NCBI GenBank assembly: GCA_024648695.1
Contig: JACAVV010000006.1
Coordinates: forward strand, 1-64,000
Source of the DNA: Nitrospina sp.
Lineage (GTDB): Bacteria > Nitrospinota > Nitrospinia > Nitrospinales > JACRGP01
Length of the DNA: 64,000 nt
Direction: 5' to 3'
Under the pieces are notes generated by a model. That model made no database searches. It saw only the letters and a program-made list of their open reading frames with translations, and was not told where the DNA came from. Positions within the stretch are counted from its first letter, which is position 1. Each line of letters opens with the position of its first letter. A program made the translations under genes and the position numbers. Positions 17,619-25,567 of this stretch are shown in pieces.

Positions 17619-18049
17619 GAGTCATTGCCATATTTGAAATGAAAACGGCCGGCCAGTAGCAGGAGCGAAGCTAAAACCAAATGGAAAAAAGTTGGAATAC
17701 GCTGACCAAACCAAAAATGATCACTCGCAACGGTTAATCCCGCCAACAATCGAAACAACATTATATAAAAATATATGCCGCCAAGAATCAGGCAAATTCT
17801 TCCTGTAGTTCGCCGGGCTTCCACTTTATTGCTTAAAAATTGATTTACTGCCCGGAAAGCAAAAAAAATTATAATTAATTGCGCCAAAAGTAAAACCCAA
17901 TAGGGCAGAGCTCCACTGTGCCAGGCTTCGAAGGGAGGCAGAAAGGGTAAAGGATAAATGGATTGAATTCCCTGAGCCAAAACCCGAAAACAAAACAAAC
18001 CCAATAAAAAAGCCAGGCAAAAACCATATTTCCTGGAAATGGATTTCAT
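17615..18049 (-). CDS. Small multi-pass membrane protein of unknown function
   Basis: About four hydrophobic helices fill this 144-residue protein: FCLAFLLGLFCFRVLAQ, WVLLLAQLIIIFFAF, ICLILGGIYFYIMLFRLLAG and FFHLVLASLLLLAG. I chose the ATG at 18049 (MKSISRKYG) because the longer frame begins with TTG at 18118. The ribosome binding site is weak at both. It is the first gene of the desaturase/GH3/epimerase operon, overlapping the desaturase-type gene by 4 bases. It may be an accessory subunit or redox partner of that enzyme. No family recognised. Confidence 0.65.
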   Translation of the reverse strand: MKSISRKYGFCLAFLLGLFCFRVLAQGIQSIYPLPFLPPFEAWHSGALPYWVLLLAQLIIIFFAFRAVNQFLSNKVEARRTTGRICLILGGIYFYIMLFRLLAGLTVASDHFWFGQRIPTFFHLVLASLLLLAGRFHFKYGNDS

Positions 18050-18211
18050 ATGGCCGGTTGTCCCAATAATGAGGAATATTTTAAATCCATAATAATGGAA
18101 TATTGAAACAAGAGCCAATTTGATTGCAGATAGCTTTCTTGACTAAGGCACATGGATGAATTTTCATTGACAATATCATGATTTGGAGTATTCTCCTGTT
18201 TAACAATTTAA

Positions 18212-18355
18212 TAGACGCTTTGCCAAAGGGAAGACGGTGAAACTCCGTCGCGGTCCCGCCGCTGTAACCGGTGACGAAACCTGAAATCATCCACTATTTG
18301 CTTGTCAAATGGGAAGGAACAGGGAGTAGATTGAACCGGGAGCCAGAATACCTTG
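18212..18355 (+). promoter_or_regulatory. Cobalamin riboswitch 1 (upstream of btuF operon)
   Basis: The leader carries the hallmarks of the cobalamin (B12-element) aptamer: the conserved GGGAA...GGTGAAACTCCGTCGCGGTCCCGCCGCTGTAACCGGTGACGA core, a CCACT element near 18290 and the terminal B12 box GGGAGCCAGAATACC at 18338-18352. Orientation and position, about 100 bases before btuF, fit control of the whole cob operon. A terminator-like hairpin follows, so it probably acts at transcription. Confidence 0.93.
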
Positions 18356-18410
18356 TTGTCATTTATCGTCTTCAACTCTTCGTGGACTGAGAGGATGAGG
18401 AAAAATATTT

Positions 18411-18435
18411 CCCGCCTTTCGGTGGGTTTTTTTTT
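18411..18435 (+). terminator. Riboswitch-controlled intrinsic terminator
   Basis: CCCGCC (18411-18416), loop TTTC and GGTGGG (18421-18426) form a 6-bp hairpin followed by nine T residues. It sits between the cobalamin aptamer and the btuF start, the place expected for the expression platform of a transcriptional riboswitch. Confidence 0.85.
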
Positions 18436-18457
18436 GCCTGATTTTTTCGAGCCTTGA

Positions 18458-19384
18458 ATGAAACGTTTCTTTTTTTCAGCTATTAGCTTTTTGATCCTGG
18501 TTTTTTATAGCCCCAATGGTGCTATCGCGCAGGCCGATTCCAGGCGCCTCATCTCCATGTCGCCTTCCATCACTGAGATATTGTTTGAGTTAGGGGCAGG
18601 TGACCAGGTAGTTGGTGTGACGGATTTTTGCAGCTGGCCTGAAAAGGTGAAAGCCCTTCCAAAAATAGGGGGATTGATTAATCCCAGCTTTGAAACGATG
18701 GTGTCGTTACAACCTGACCTTGTTATTCTGCAACATGATCGGAATCGATTAATAAAACGATTGGATGCTCTCCACTTAAAAACCCTGCCCGTGAACCTTG
18801 AAAAACTGGAAGATATTCTGGACTCTATTCTAATCATTGGTCGGGCGATTGGCAAAGAGGATCGCGCCGTTCAATTAAGGGAGAAACTTATTAAGCGGAT
18901 TACATTTTTCAAAATCAAACTCAAAGGGGCGCCTAAAAAAACGACCCTGATATTGTTAGGTGATAGCTCCAATCCATACCGGGATTTGTATGCTGTGGGT
19001 AAAAGCACTTTTCTGGATCAACTGTTGTCTCTGGGAGGAGGAGAAAATATTCTCGACGATTCATGGTCTGATTATCCTAGAGTGTCCAAGGAATTTATTC
19101 TCAGTTCGTCACCCCAGTTTATTATTGAGGCCAATCCACATGGCAAGCTTTCTCCTTCGCAAAAAGACAAACGGTCTTCCTTCTGGGACCAGTTCCAAAC
19201 CCTTCAAGCGGTAAAAGAGAGAAACATTCATTACATAGGAGCGGAATTTATTTTGATTCCGGGTCCGCGTTTTTTCAAAATTGTGGAAGCCTTTGCTCAG
19301 GTTCTCCATCCCGAGTTGTTTGAAAGTTCAATGGTGGAGGGATCTGAGTTATCGAAAATTCTGGTCCATGACACCTTGTACTGA
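18458..19384 (+). CDS. btuF: Periplasmic cobalamin-binding protein of an ABC importer (BtuF-like)
   Basis: This 308-residue class III solute-binding protein starts with a signal peptide ending near GAIAQA. The binding-protein fold begins RLISMSPSITEILFELGAGDQVVGVTDFCSWPE, the standard BtuF/FhuD opening, and continues with LVILQ, the long linking helix and LSLGGGENI. It would pick up corrinoids in the periplasm and pass them to BtuCD. No btuC or btuD lies in this window. The position directly behind a cobalamin riboswitch supports the corrinoid role over a siderophore role. Its stop overlaps the cobS start by one base. Confidence 0.88.
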   Translation: MKRFFFSAISFLILVFYSPNGAIAQADSRRLISMSPSITEILFELGAGDQVVGVTDFCSWPEKVKALPKIGGLINPSFETMVSLQPDLVILQHDRNRLIKRLDALHLKTLPVNLEKLEDILDSILIIGRAIGKEDRAVQLREKLIKRITFFKIKLKGAPKKTTLILLGDSSNPYRDLYAVGKSTFLDQLLSLGGGENILDDSWSDYPRVSKEFILSSSPQFIIEANPHGKLSPSQKDKRSSFWDQFQTLQAVKERNIHYIGAEFILIPGPRFFKIVEAFAQVLHPELFESSMVEGSELSKILVHDTLY

Positions 19385-20130
19385 TGAAACTTTTTTTCTC
19401 AGCATGGTCTTTTTTGACCGTATTTCCCTGTCCCGGTAAATCCGTCGATTATGAAAAGGGAATGGTTTTCTATTTTCCCCTGGTCGGTTTGGTTCTGGGA
19501 ATATTGTTACTGGGTGTCGATTTTCTGGCCGGACGTGTTTTTGGAGATTCTTTACGGATAGGCCTGGACGTTTTATTTCTAGCCTGGGTTAGTGGTGGGT
19601 TGCATCTGGATGGTTTAGCTGATTCGGCCGATGGCATGTTTTCTCACCAAAGCAAGGACCGGGTGTTGGAGATCATGCGGGATTCCCGAATTGGTGTCAT
19701 GGGTGTACTGGCCATTGTGTTTTGCCTGGGGTTTAAGGCGGTGGGTTTTGAAAGCCTGCGATGGGACCAATGCTGGTGGCTGTTTCTGGCGGCGCCTGCT
19801 TTATCGCGCTGGACTCAGAGTTGTGGGCTGGTATTTCTGAGCAATGCTCGTGGGGAGGAAAGTTTGGGGGCCCTCTTGTATCAATCCAGGAAATATCGTG
19901 TGCTCAGTTTAGGCATTATTCCCTCTGCGTTGTTTTGTTTTTTTGGAGGACTTAAAGGGATTTTCCTGCTATTGGGTTTTATGCTCGTCCTGATTGTATT
20001 GTTCCGTTACTTTAGCTCAAAGATCGGGGGCATGACGGGTGATACTTTGGGGGCGACGACAGAAATTACAGAGTCTTTTTTATTCGCTTTTGGCAGTTTA
20101 GCCTGCCGGGATTCCTTGATTTTCAATTGA
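19384..20130 (+). CDS. cobS: Adenosylcobinamide-GDP ribazoletransferase (cobalamin synthase)
   Basis: This 248-residue polytopic membrane enzyme joins adenosylcobinamide-GDP to alpha-ribazole (phosphate), the last assembly step of cobalamin. The family signature GGLHLDGLADSADGMFS is near residue 60, followed by LEIMRDSRIGVMG and, towards the C-terminus, KIGGMTGDTLGATTEITE. The length is normal. It is second in the btuF-cobS-cobP/bluB-cobC-cbiB series with one-base overlap to btuF, and is therefore under riboswitch 1. Confidence 0.95.
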   Translation: MKLFFSAWSFLTVFPCPGKSVDYEKGMVFYFPLVGLVLGILLLGVDFLAGRVFGDSLRIGLDVLFLAWVSGGLHLDGLADSADGMFSHQSKDRVLEIMRDSRIGVMGVLAIVFCLGFKAVGFESLRWDQCWWLFLAAPALSRWTQSCGLVFLSNARGEESLGALLYQSRKYRVLSLGIIPSALFCFFGGLKGIFLLLGFMLVLIVLFRYFSSKIGGMTGDTLGATTEITESFLFAFGSLACRDSLIFN

Positions 20131-20144
20131 TAAAATTGGTAAAG

Positions 20145-21380
20145 ATGAACAAAAAAAATATTTTAATCTCAGGTGGATGTCGAAGTGGTAAAAGCCGGCA
20201 TGCACTGGCTCTGGGTCAGAAGTTTACCGGCCGAAAGGTGTTCCTGGCCACGGCTGAAATTTTTGACGATGAAATGAAATCCCGTGTGCAAAAGCACCGC
20301 GAGGAAAGATCCGACGACTGGATCACCATAGAAGAACCTTTGGACCCATTAGCGGCAATATTAAAAGAAAAGGATAAAGCAGATGTGATCCTTTTGGATT
20401 GTCTCACCCTTTGGGTTTCTAATTTATTATTAAAGTACGACGATGAAAAAGTTGTGCTGGAGATTGTGAATGAACTGTTGGAAGCCCTGCCTGTATTACC
20501 CTGTTCCCTGATGTTTATCACCAACGAAGTGGGTGGGGGAATCGTACCGGAAAATAAACTGGGACGGGATTTTAGGGATCTGGCCGGACTGGTCAATCAG
20601 AGAATCGCAGAGGTTTTTGATGAAGTTGTTTATATGGTTTCTGGAATTCCTGTCAAAATCAAGGAACCAATCCAGCAAAATGGTGCAGGAAACAAAAAAT
20701 CGACGCATGAATTTTCGAAAGAAAAAAAACAGGGTTTGTACGAAGCCATTTATCAAAGAAGAGATATGCGACATTTTTTGCCAGACCCTGTGGATCCCGA
20801 GGTACTGGGTAGAGTTTTGCATGCGGCCCATCATGCAGGTTCGGTGGGGTACATGCAACCCTGGAGCTTTATGGTTATTCAGGACCCCGAAATTAAAAAA
20901 CGGGTGGCCGATAACTTCTCGGAAGCCAGTCGGGAGGGTGCTGAACGCTTTGAAGGAGAACGGAAGAAATTGTACGAATCTCTCAAGCTGGAGGGTATTC
21001 AGGATGCCCCGGTTAATATATGCGTGACCTGTGATCGCAACCGATCCGGACCCAATGTTTTGGGTCGCAACACCATGCTGGAGATGGACCTTTTCAGTAC
21101 TTGTTGTGCGGTTCAAAATCTGTGGCTGGCGGCCAGAGCGGAAGGGTTGGCAGTGGGTTGGGTGAGTATACTGTATCCGGAACGCCTGAAAGCTGATTTG
21201 GGCATTCCGGACTCAATTGAAATCGTGGCCTATCTTTGTGTTGGGCACACCGAATCGTTTTACAAAAAACCGTTGCTGGAATCGGCGGGATGGGGCAAGC
21301 GCCTTGACTTGAAGGACCTGGTTTTTTATGACCGTTGGGAAAGCAAGGAATGTGACAATCCCTTATTGCTCCCGGAATAG
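20145..21380 (+). CDS. cobP-bluB: Fused adenosylcobinamide kinase/guanylyltransferase and 5,6-dimethylbenzimidazole synthase (CobP-BluB)
   Basis: One reading frame encodes two enzymes. Residues 1-172 (ATG at 20145; the longer frame starts at TTG 20127) are CobP/CobU: Walker A GGCRSGKS, guanylylated His in RVQKHREER, LLDCLTLWVSNLL and FITNEVGGGIVP. After a polar linker, residues about 195-411 are BluB: YQRRDMRHFLPDPV, AGSVGYMQPWSF and GPNVLGRNTMLEMD. BluB is the flavin enzyme that cuts FMNH2 with O2 to give DMB. The kinase half makes AdoCbi-GDP and the BluB half makes the lower-ligand base; both products converge at CobS. There is no stop or frameshift at the junction. The overlap of DMB formation with nucleotide-loop assembly makes the fusion functionally sensible. 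Confidence 0.93.
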   Translation: MNKKNILISGGCRSGKSRHALALGQKFTGRKVFLATAEIFDDEMKSRVQKHREERSDDWITIEEPLDPLAAILKEKDKADVILLDCLTLWVSNLLLKYDDEKVVLEIVNELLEALPVLPCSLMFITNEVGGGIVPENKLGRDFRDLAGLVNQRIAEVFDEVVYMVSGIPVKIKEPIQQNGAGNKKSTHEFSKEKKQGLYEAIYQRRDMRHFLPDPVDPEVLGRVLHAAHHAGSVGYMQPWSFMVIQDPEIKKRVADNFSEASREGAERFEGERKKLYESLKLEGIQDAPVNICVTCDRNRSGPNVLGRNTMLEMDLFSTCCAVQNLWLAARAEGLAVGWVSILYPERLKADLGIPDSIEIVAYLCVGHTESFYKKPLLESAGWGKRLDLKDLVFYDRWESKECDNPLLLPE

Positions 21381-21388
21381 GATGAAAA

Positions 21389-22561
21389 ATGCCTCTGCTC
21401 ACTCTTAGTGAAAACAACCCCAGGGAAATAATAGACAAAATCGCCTGGGAAAAGATTCCCTCGTATCCCGAGCATGGAGGAAATCCTTCTTCCCTGGCCA
21501 AGGCCTTTGATGTCCGGGTAGAAAAACTGGTCGATTTCAGTGCCAGCCTAAATGGGTTTGGTATTCCTTCGGTTATCAAACCCATTATGGAACATTGGCA
21601 GGATGCGCTTTCCCATTATCCCGAACCCGAGTCGAAGTCTTTCATTCAAAAACTGTCCTCAAATCTGGAAGTTCCTTCAGGGCAATTATTAGCCTGCAAT
21701 GGTTCAACAGAATTGATTCATCTGCTTCCCAGGATATGGCCTCGCGGGACAAGTGTGCTTTCGGTGGTTCCCTGTTTTTCGGAGTACAGTCGGGCATTCA
21801 GGTCTTACCGAATACCGGTTCAAACCTTTCACTACGATTTTCAAAACAATCATTCGAATACTTTTAATCAGCTGAAACATTCTATTAAATCTTTGCCAAG
21901 CTTGGGAGGAATTATCATTGGTCATCCGGCGAGTCCTATGGGAATGTTATGGAATCCTACTGAAATTTGCGAATTAAAAAGCTTGTGTGCGACCAAAAAT
22001 ATATTTTTTGTGGTCGATGAAACATTTATCGAATTCGCTGGCATGGAATATTCATCCTGGGATGAGAACTATATATTCTCCAAACATATAGTCATACGGT
22101 CCCTGACAAAGCTGTACTCTATTCCCGGAATTCGTTTGGGGTACGGGGTTATGGTTCCTCAGTGGAAATCCCTTATTGAATCCAGACAAGTTCCCTGGTC
22201 GGTCAATAGTCTGGCCCAGCAAATAGGTACCGCCGTTTTGGATGATTCCACTTTTGTGTCTTCCAGTCGCGAATTTTTATTACGGGAAAAAAGCTATCTT
22301 GTGGAACAACTGAAAACCATTGGCGGAATCAAAGTGTTTCCCTCTGATGCCAATTTTCTTCTTTTTAAACTGGAAACTGAAGACCAAACCTTTCCAAAAC
22401 GCTTTTTTTTGAGTCTGCTGAAAAAAGGAATTGTGATCCGCTGTTGTCAAAACTTTGAGGGAATGAATCCTTCCTTTTTCAGAATCATGGTCCGTGACCG
22501 CGAGGATAATTCTTTGTTGATATCAAACATACAAGACATTATGAATGAAGAGGGTTATTGA
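21389..22561 (+). CDS. cobC: Threonine-phosphate decarboxylase-like PLP enzyme of cobalamin synthesis
   Basis: This 390-residue class I/II aminotransferase-fold protein is related to histidinol-phosphate aminotransferase. The N-terminal HGGNPSSLAKAF...VDFSASLNGFG is the hallmark of the CobC/CobD group, which decarboxylates L-threonine O-3-phosphate to (R)-1-amino-2-propanol phosphate, the linker attached by CbiB. The PLP lysine is Lys241 in RSLTKLYSIPGIRLGYG. AGGA precedes the ATG at a good distance. It sits between cobP-bluB and cbiB, exactly where the enzyme supplying the aminopropanol arm is expected. The name varies between cobC (aerobic nomenclature) and cobD. Confidence 0.9.
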   Translation: MPLLTLSENNPREIIDKIAWEKIPSYPEHGGNPSSLAKAFDVRVEKLVDFSASLNGFGIPSVIKPIMEHWQDALSHYPEPESKSFIQKLSSNLEVPSGQLLACNGSTELIHLLPRIWPRGTSVLSVVPCFSEYSRAFRSYRIPVQTFHYDFQNNHSNTFNQLKHSIKSLPSLGGIIIGHPASPMGMLWNPTEICELKSLCATKNIFFVVDETFIEFAGMEYSSWDENYIFSKHIVIRSLTKLYSIPGIRLGYGVMVPQWKSLIESRQVPWSVNSLAQQIGTAVLDDSTFVSSSREFLLREKSYLVEQLKTIGGIKVFPSDANFLLFKLETEDQTFPKRFFLSLLKKGIVIRCCQNFEGMNPSFFRIMVRDREDNSLLISNIQDIMNEEGY

Positions 22562-22566
22562 ATTGA

Positions 22567-23499
22567 ATGGAGGGCCAATATTTAATCGCAGTCGCATTGG
22601 TTTTGGATATGGCTTTAGGAGACCCTCAGGGATTTCCACATCCTGTGCGGGCTATCGCCTGGCTTGCTTTAAAGTTGGAGACCGGGTTAAGGTCGACCAG
22701 AGTCCCGTTGGTTTTTGCAGGTGGCCTGACCGTCTTTCTGGTCGTCACAACAAGCTATCTGGTTTGTTATTGGGTGTTGCAATGGTCAAGGGCCATTCAT
22801 CCTGTGTTGGGGGAGATCCTATTAGTGCTGTTGATTTATACAACGCTATCCCTCCGCGGTTTATACGATGCGAGCCAACCTGTTATGATGGCATTACTTG
22901 TAAAAGATTTACCTTTGGCCCGCAAGCATTTGTCTCAAATTGTGGGTCGGGATACCAATTTGCTGGATCAAAACGGAATCATTAGGGCAACCGTGGAAAC
23001 GGTTTCGGAGAATACAATTGACGGGGTGGTAGCGCCTTTGTTTTTTACCTTTTTAGGCGGTGCGCCCCTGGCTGTCGCCTACAAAGCAATCAACACAATG
23101 GATTCTTTGTTTGGTTATAAGAATGAACGGTATGAACAATTTGGAAAAGTGGCCGCGCGATTGGATGATGCGGCCAACTGGATTCCCGCCCGATTGGGAG
23201 GTGTATTGATGGTCCTCGCCGCCGGAATATGCGGATTTCAATTCGTTACATCTTTGAAAGCGTTTTTCAGAGATCGGTTGAATCACAGCAGTCCCAATGC
23301 AGGCCATCCGGAAGCTGCCGCCGCGGGTGCTCTGGGAATAAGTCTTGGTGGACCTTTACATTATTTTGGCCAGATGGTATCCAAACCCTATATTGGTGAA
23401 AATTTACGCGAACCTGTTATTGAAGATATTCAACGAGCGCAGGTATTGATGTTGGCAACATCATTGGTAAGTATCTTTTTGTTTGTAATTATTTTTTAG
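22567..23499 (+). CDS. cbiB: Adenosylcobinamide-phosphate synthase
   Basis: This 310-residue membrane protein attaches aminopropanol (phosphate) to adenosylcobyric acid. Signatures are ALVLDMALGDPQGFPHPVRAI at the N-terminus, IGRDTNLLD-like VGRDTNLLDQNGIIRATVETVSENTIDGVVAPLF, YKAINTMDSLFGYKNERY and SPNAGHPEAAAAGAL. The length and several hydrophobic helices are typical. It is known as cobD in Pseudomonas nomenclature. It is five bases downstream of cobC and ends the first riboswitch-controlled block. Confidence 0.95.
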   Translation: MEGQYLIAVALVLDMALGDPQGFPHPVRAIAWLALKLETGLRSTRVPLVFAGGLTVFLVVTTSYLVCYWVLQWSRAIHPVLGEILLVLLIYTTLSLRGLYDASQPVMMALLVKDLPLARKHLSQIVGRDTNLLDQNGIIRATVETVSENTIDGVVAPLFFTFLGGAPLAVAYKAINTMDSLFGYKNERYEQFGKVAARLDDAANWIPARLGGVLMVLAAGICGFQFVTSLKAFFRDRLNHSSPNAGHPEAAAAGALGISLGGPLHYFGQMVSKPYIGENLREPVIEDIQRAQVLMLATSLVSIFLFVIIF

Positions 23500-23525
23500 A
23501 GGTCTAATATTTAAGTCCATACACA

Positions 23526-23662
23526 TTCCGGTTTAGGGAAGTTCGGTGAAAAACCGACACTGTCCCGCAACTGTGACGGGAAGAAAACCGTTAGATGCCA
23601 CTGTCTTGCAATAGATGGGAAGGTGCGGTGAGTAAAGGCCCCAAGTCAGGAAACCTGGCCGG
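23526..23662 (+). promoter_or_regulatory. Cobalamin riboswitch 2 (upstream of btuB)
   Basis: This is a second B12-element, with GGGAAGTTCGGTGAAAAACCGACACTGTCCCGCAACTGTGACGGG, an exact GCCACTG at 23597-23603 and the B12 box AAGTCAGGAAACCTGG at 23643-23658. It lies 34 bases before btuB. No T-tract hairpin follows. The leader runs straight to AAAGGAG and the ATG at 23696, so translational control is more likely than termination. Confidence 0.94.
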
Positions 23663-23695
23663 AATGATTTTAACTTTCGAGGAAAAGGAGTCGAT

Positions 23696-25546
23696 ATGTC
23701 TCACCGCTATTTTTTCGCTTTATTCAATTTAATTTGTATTCTTTCAGTCCAAATTCCATCTACTTCCATTGCGGCCGAAGAAGATGTTCAGGAACTGAAA
23801 CCCATAGAGGTCAAAGCCGCACGCAACAAACTCCCCATTGAAAATTTGCCCACTTCGGTAACCGTAATCAGTAATGAACAGATTGAGGAGAAGAATTATA
23901 TCAATGTTGAGGAAATGCTCAGGGAAGAACTGGGCATGGACATTGTTCAAAATGGAGCCTTGGGTTCTACAACCTCTGTATTCATGAGAGGGGCGGGTTC
24001 CAATTCTACCCTGGTTATGGTTGATGGCATTCAGGTGAATTCCAACACTACGGGGAGCTTTAATTTTTCAAATATCCTGGCAGAAAATATAGAGCGTGTT
24101 GAAATATTACGCGGACCCCAAAGCACATCCTGGGGGGCGGATGCCGTGGGAGGTGTGATCAACCTTGTCACCAAGCGGGGTAAGGGTGAGCCAACCCATT
24201 CCTTTCTCTTTGAAGGGGGAAGCTTCTCCACATTTAAAGAATCCTTATCCAGCTCCGGCGGCAATGATTTGCTGGACTATTCGGTAACCGCAACACGGAT
24301 CGATTCCGAGGGAATTTCTTCAGCAAATGAAAACCGGGGAAACGACGAAGAGGATGGATATCAGAACACTTCTGTGTCCTTGCGAACTGGAATCAATTTT
24401 CTGGAAGACGGTCGCTTCGATTTCATTGGCCATTATATTCGTAGTCGAATAGAGTTTGATGATTTTGAGTTTGGAGTGGGATCTGTAGATGGCCCTCCCT
24501 TCACGCGCGGCGAACAGTATTATATCGCTCTTCCTCTGGAAAAAAGAATCACTCCCTGGTGGCATGTTCGTTTTAACCCAAACTACGCTTTTGATGAAAC
24601 CCGGGCCAGGAATCAGACTTTTGCCGATACTGATATATTCAGTCGGACCACCACTCTGGATTTGCAAAACACGTTTGATTTTTTGAACTACTTCTCCGTG
24701 GTTCTGGGGGGCGAATACCAAAACCGAAATGGACAAAGTAATGGCACCGGAATCGATGAGGACCTGGATAATCGCAGTGTCTATATGCAAGCGGTATTCG
24801 ACTATAAGGACCGAATCGTGTTAACCGGCGGCTTTCGCTATGATGACAATGATCCCTTCGAAGACGCTCTGACTTATAAGTTTGAAGGAGCCTACCGCAT
24901 CAAAAAATGGGGAACTCGATTGCGGGCCGCCGGTTCCACCGGATTTCGTGCGCCCACGATAAACGACCTTTTTTTTCCAGGATTTAGCAATCCGGATCTG
25001 AAACCTGAAGAGTCCACCAGTTGGGAAGCCGGATTCGATCAAACCTTGTTCGATGGTATGGTTACGTTGAGTTCGGTTTACTTCGATTCCGATTTTGAAA
25101 ACCTGATTCAGTTCAGCCTGGATACCTTTATGCCTGAAAACGTTGCGAAGGCTAAATCAAAGGGAGTGGAAACTACTTTGAAGGTTTTATTGCCCTATGA
25201 TTTCACCCTAAAAGTCAATCACACCTGGAACGATACGTTTGATTTGGAAACTAAAAGGAGATTACGTCGACGGGCGGAACACAAATTCCATACAAATATT
25301 CAGCACAACTGGAAAGACAAGGTAACCAGTTTGTTGGGAATCACCTATAAAAGTAATACGGAAGACGGGGCCTCGGGAAATACCGATCCTTATGTAGTGC
25401 TTCGTGGTGCCGTCCAATATAAACTCAACAGGCACATCAAGTTAACTCTCCGTGGAGAGAATCTGCTGGATGAGGAATATGAAGAAGTGGTTGGATTTGG
25501 CACTCCCGGAGCGGCGGCCTATGCAGGGTTTGTGCTTACCTATTAA
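23696..25546 (+). CDS. btuB: TonB-dependent cobalamin receptor
   Basis: This 616-residue outer-membrane receptor has a signal peptide ending near TSIAA. A plug domain (about residues 40-155) shows NLPTSVTVISNEQIEEKNY, VFMRGAGSNSTLVMVDGIQ and ERVEILRGPQSTSWGADAVGGVINLVTKRG. A 22-stranded-type barrel ends in the C-terminal aromatic strand AYAGFVLTY. Receptors of this kind move corrinoids into the periplasm using TonB energy. The riboswitch directly upstream and the following cob genes identify the substrate class. Length matches BtuB. No TonB/ExbBD genes are in the window. Confidence 0.94.
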   Translation: MSHRYFFALFNLICILSVQIPSTSIAAEEDVQELKPIEVKAARNKLPIENLPTSVTVISNEQIEEKNYINVEEMLREELGMDIVQNGALGSTTSVFMRGAGSNSTLVMVDGIQVNSNTTGSFNFSNILAENIERVEILRGPQSTSWGADAVGGVINLVTKRGKGEPTHSFLFEGGSFSTFKESLSSSGGNDLLDYSVTATRIDSEGISSANENRGNDEEDGYQNTSVSLRTGINFLEDGRFDFIGHYIRSRIEFDDFEFGVGSVDGPPFTRGEQYYIALPLEKRITPWWHVRFNPNYAFDETRARNQTFADTDIFSRTTTLDLQNTFDFLNYFSVVLGGEYQNRNGQSNGTGIDEDLDNRSVYMQAVFDYKDRIVLTGGFRYDDNDPFEDALTYKFEGAYRIKKWGTRLRAAGSTGFRAPTINDLFFPGFSNPDLKPEESTSWEAGFDQTLFDGMVTLSSVYFDSDFENLIQFSLDTFMPENVAKAKSKGVETTLKVLLPYDFTLKVNHTWNDTFDLETKRRLRRRAEHKFHTNIQHNWKDKVTSLLGITYKSNTEDGASGNTDPYVVLRGAVQYKLNRHIKLTLRGENLLDEEYEEVVGFGTPGAAAYAGFVLTY

Positions 25547-25567
25547 TTTTTTCAACTACTAGCGGTC

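Noticed and set aside
22545-22985. Plus-strand 146-codon frame overlapping cbiB
   Set aside because: It is an out-of-frame shadow of cbiB, which has full family motifs.
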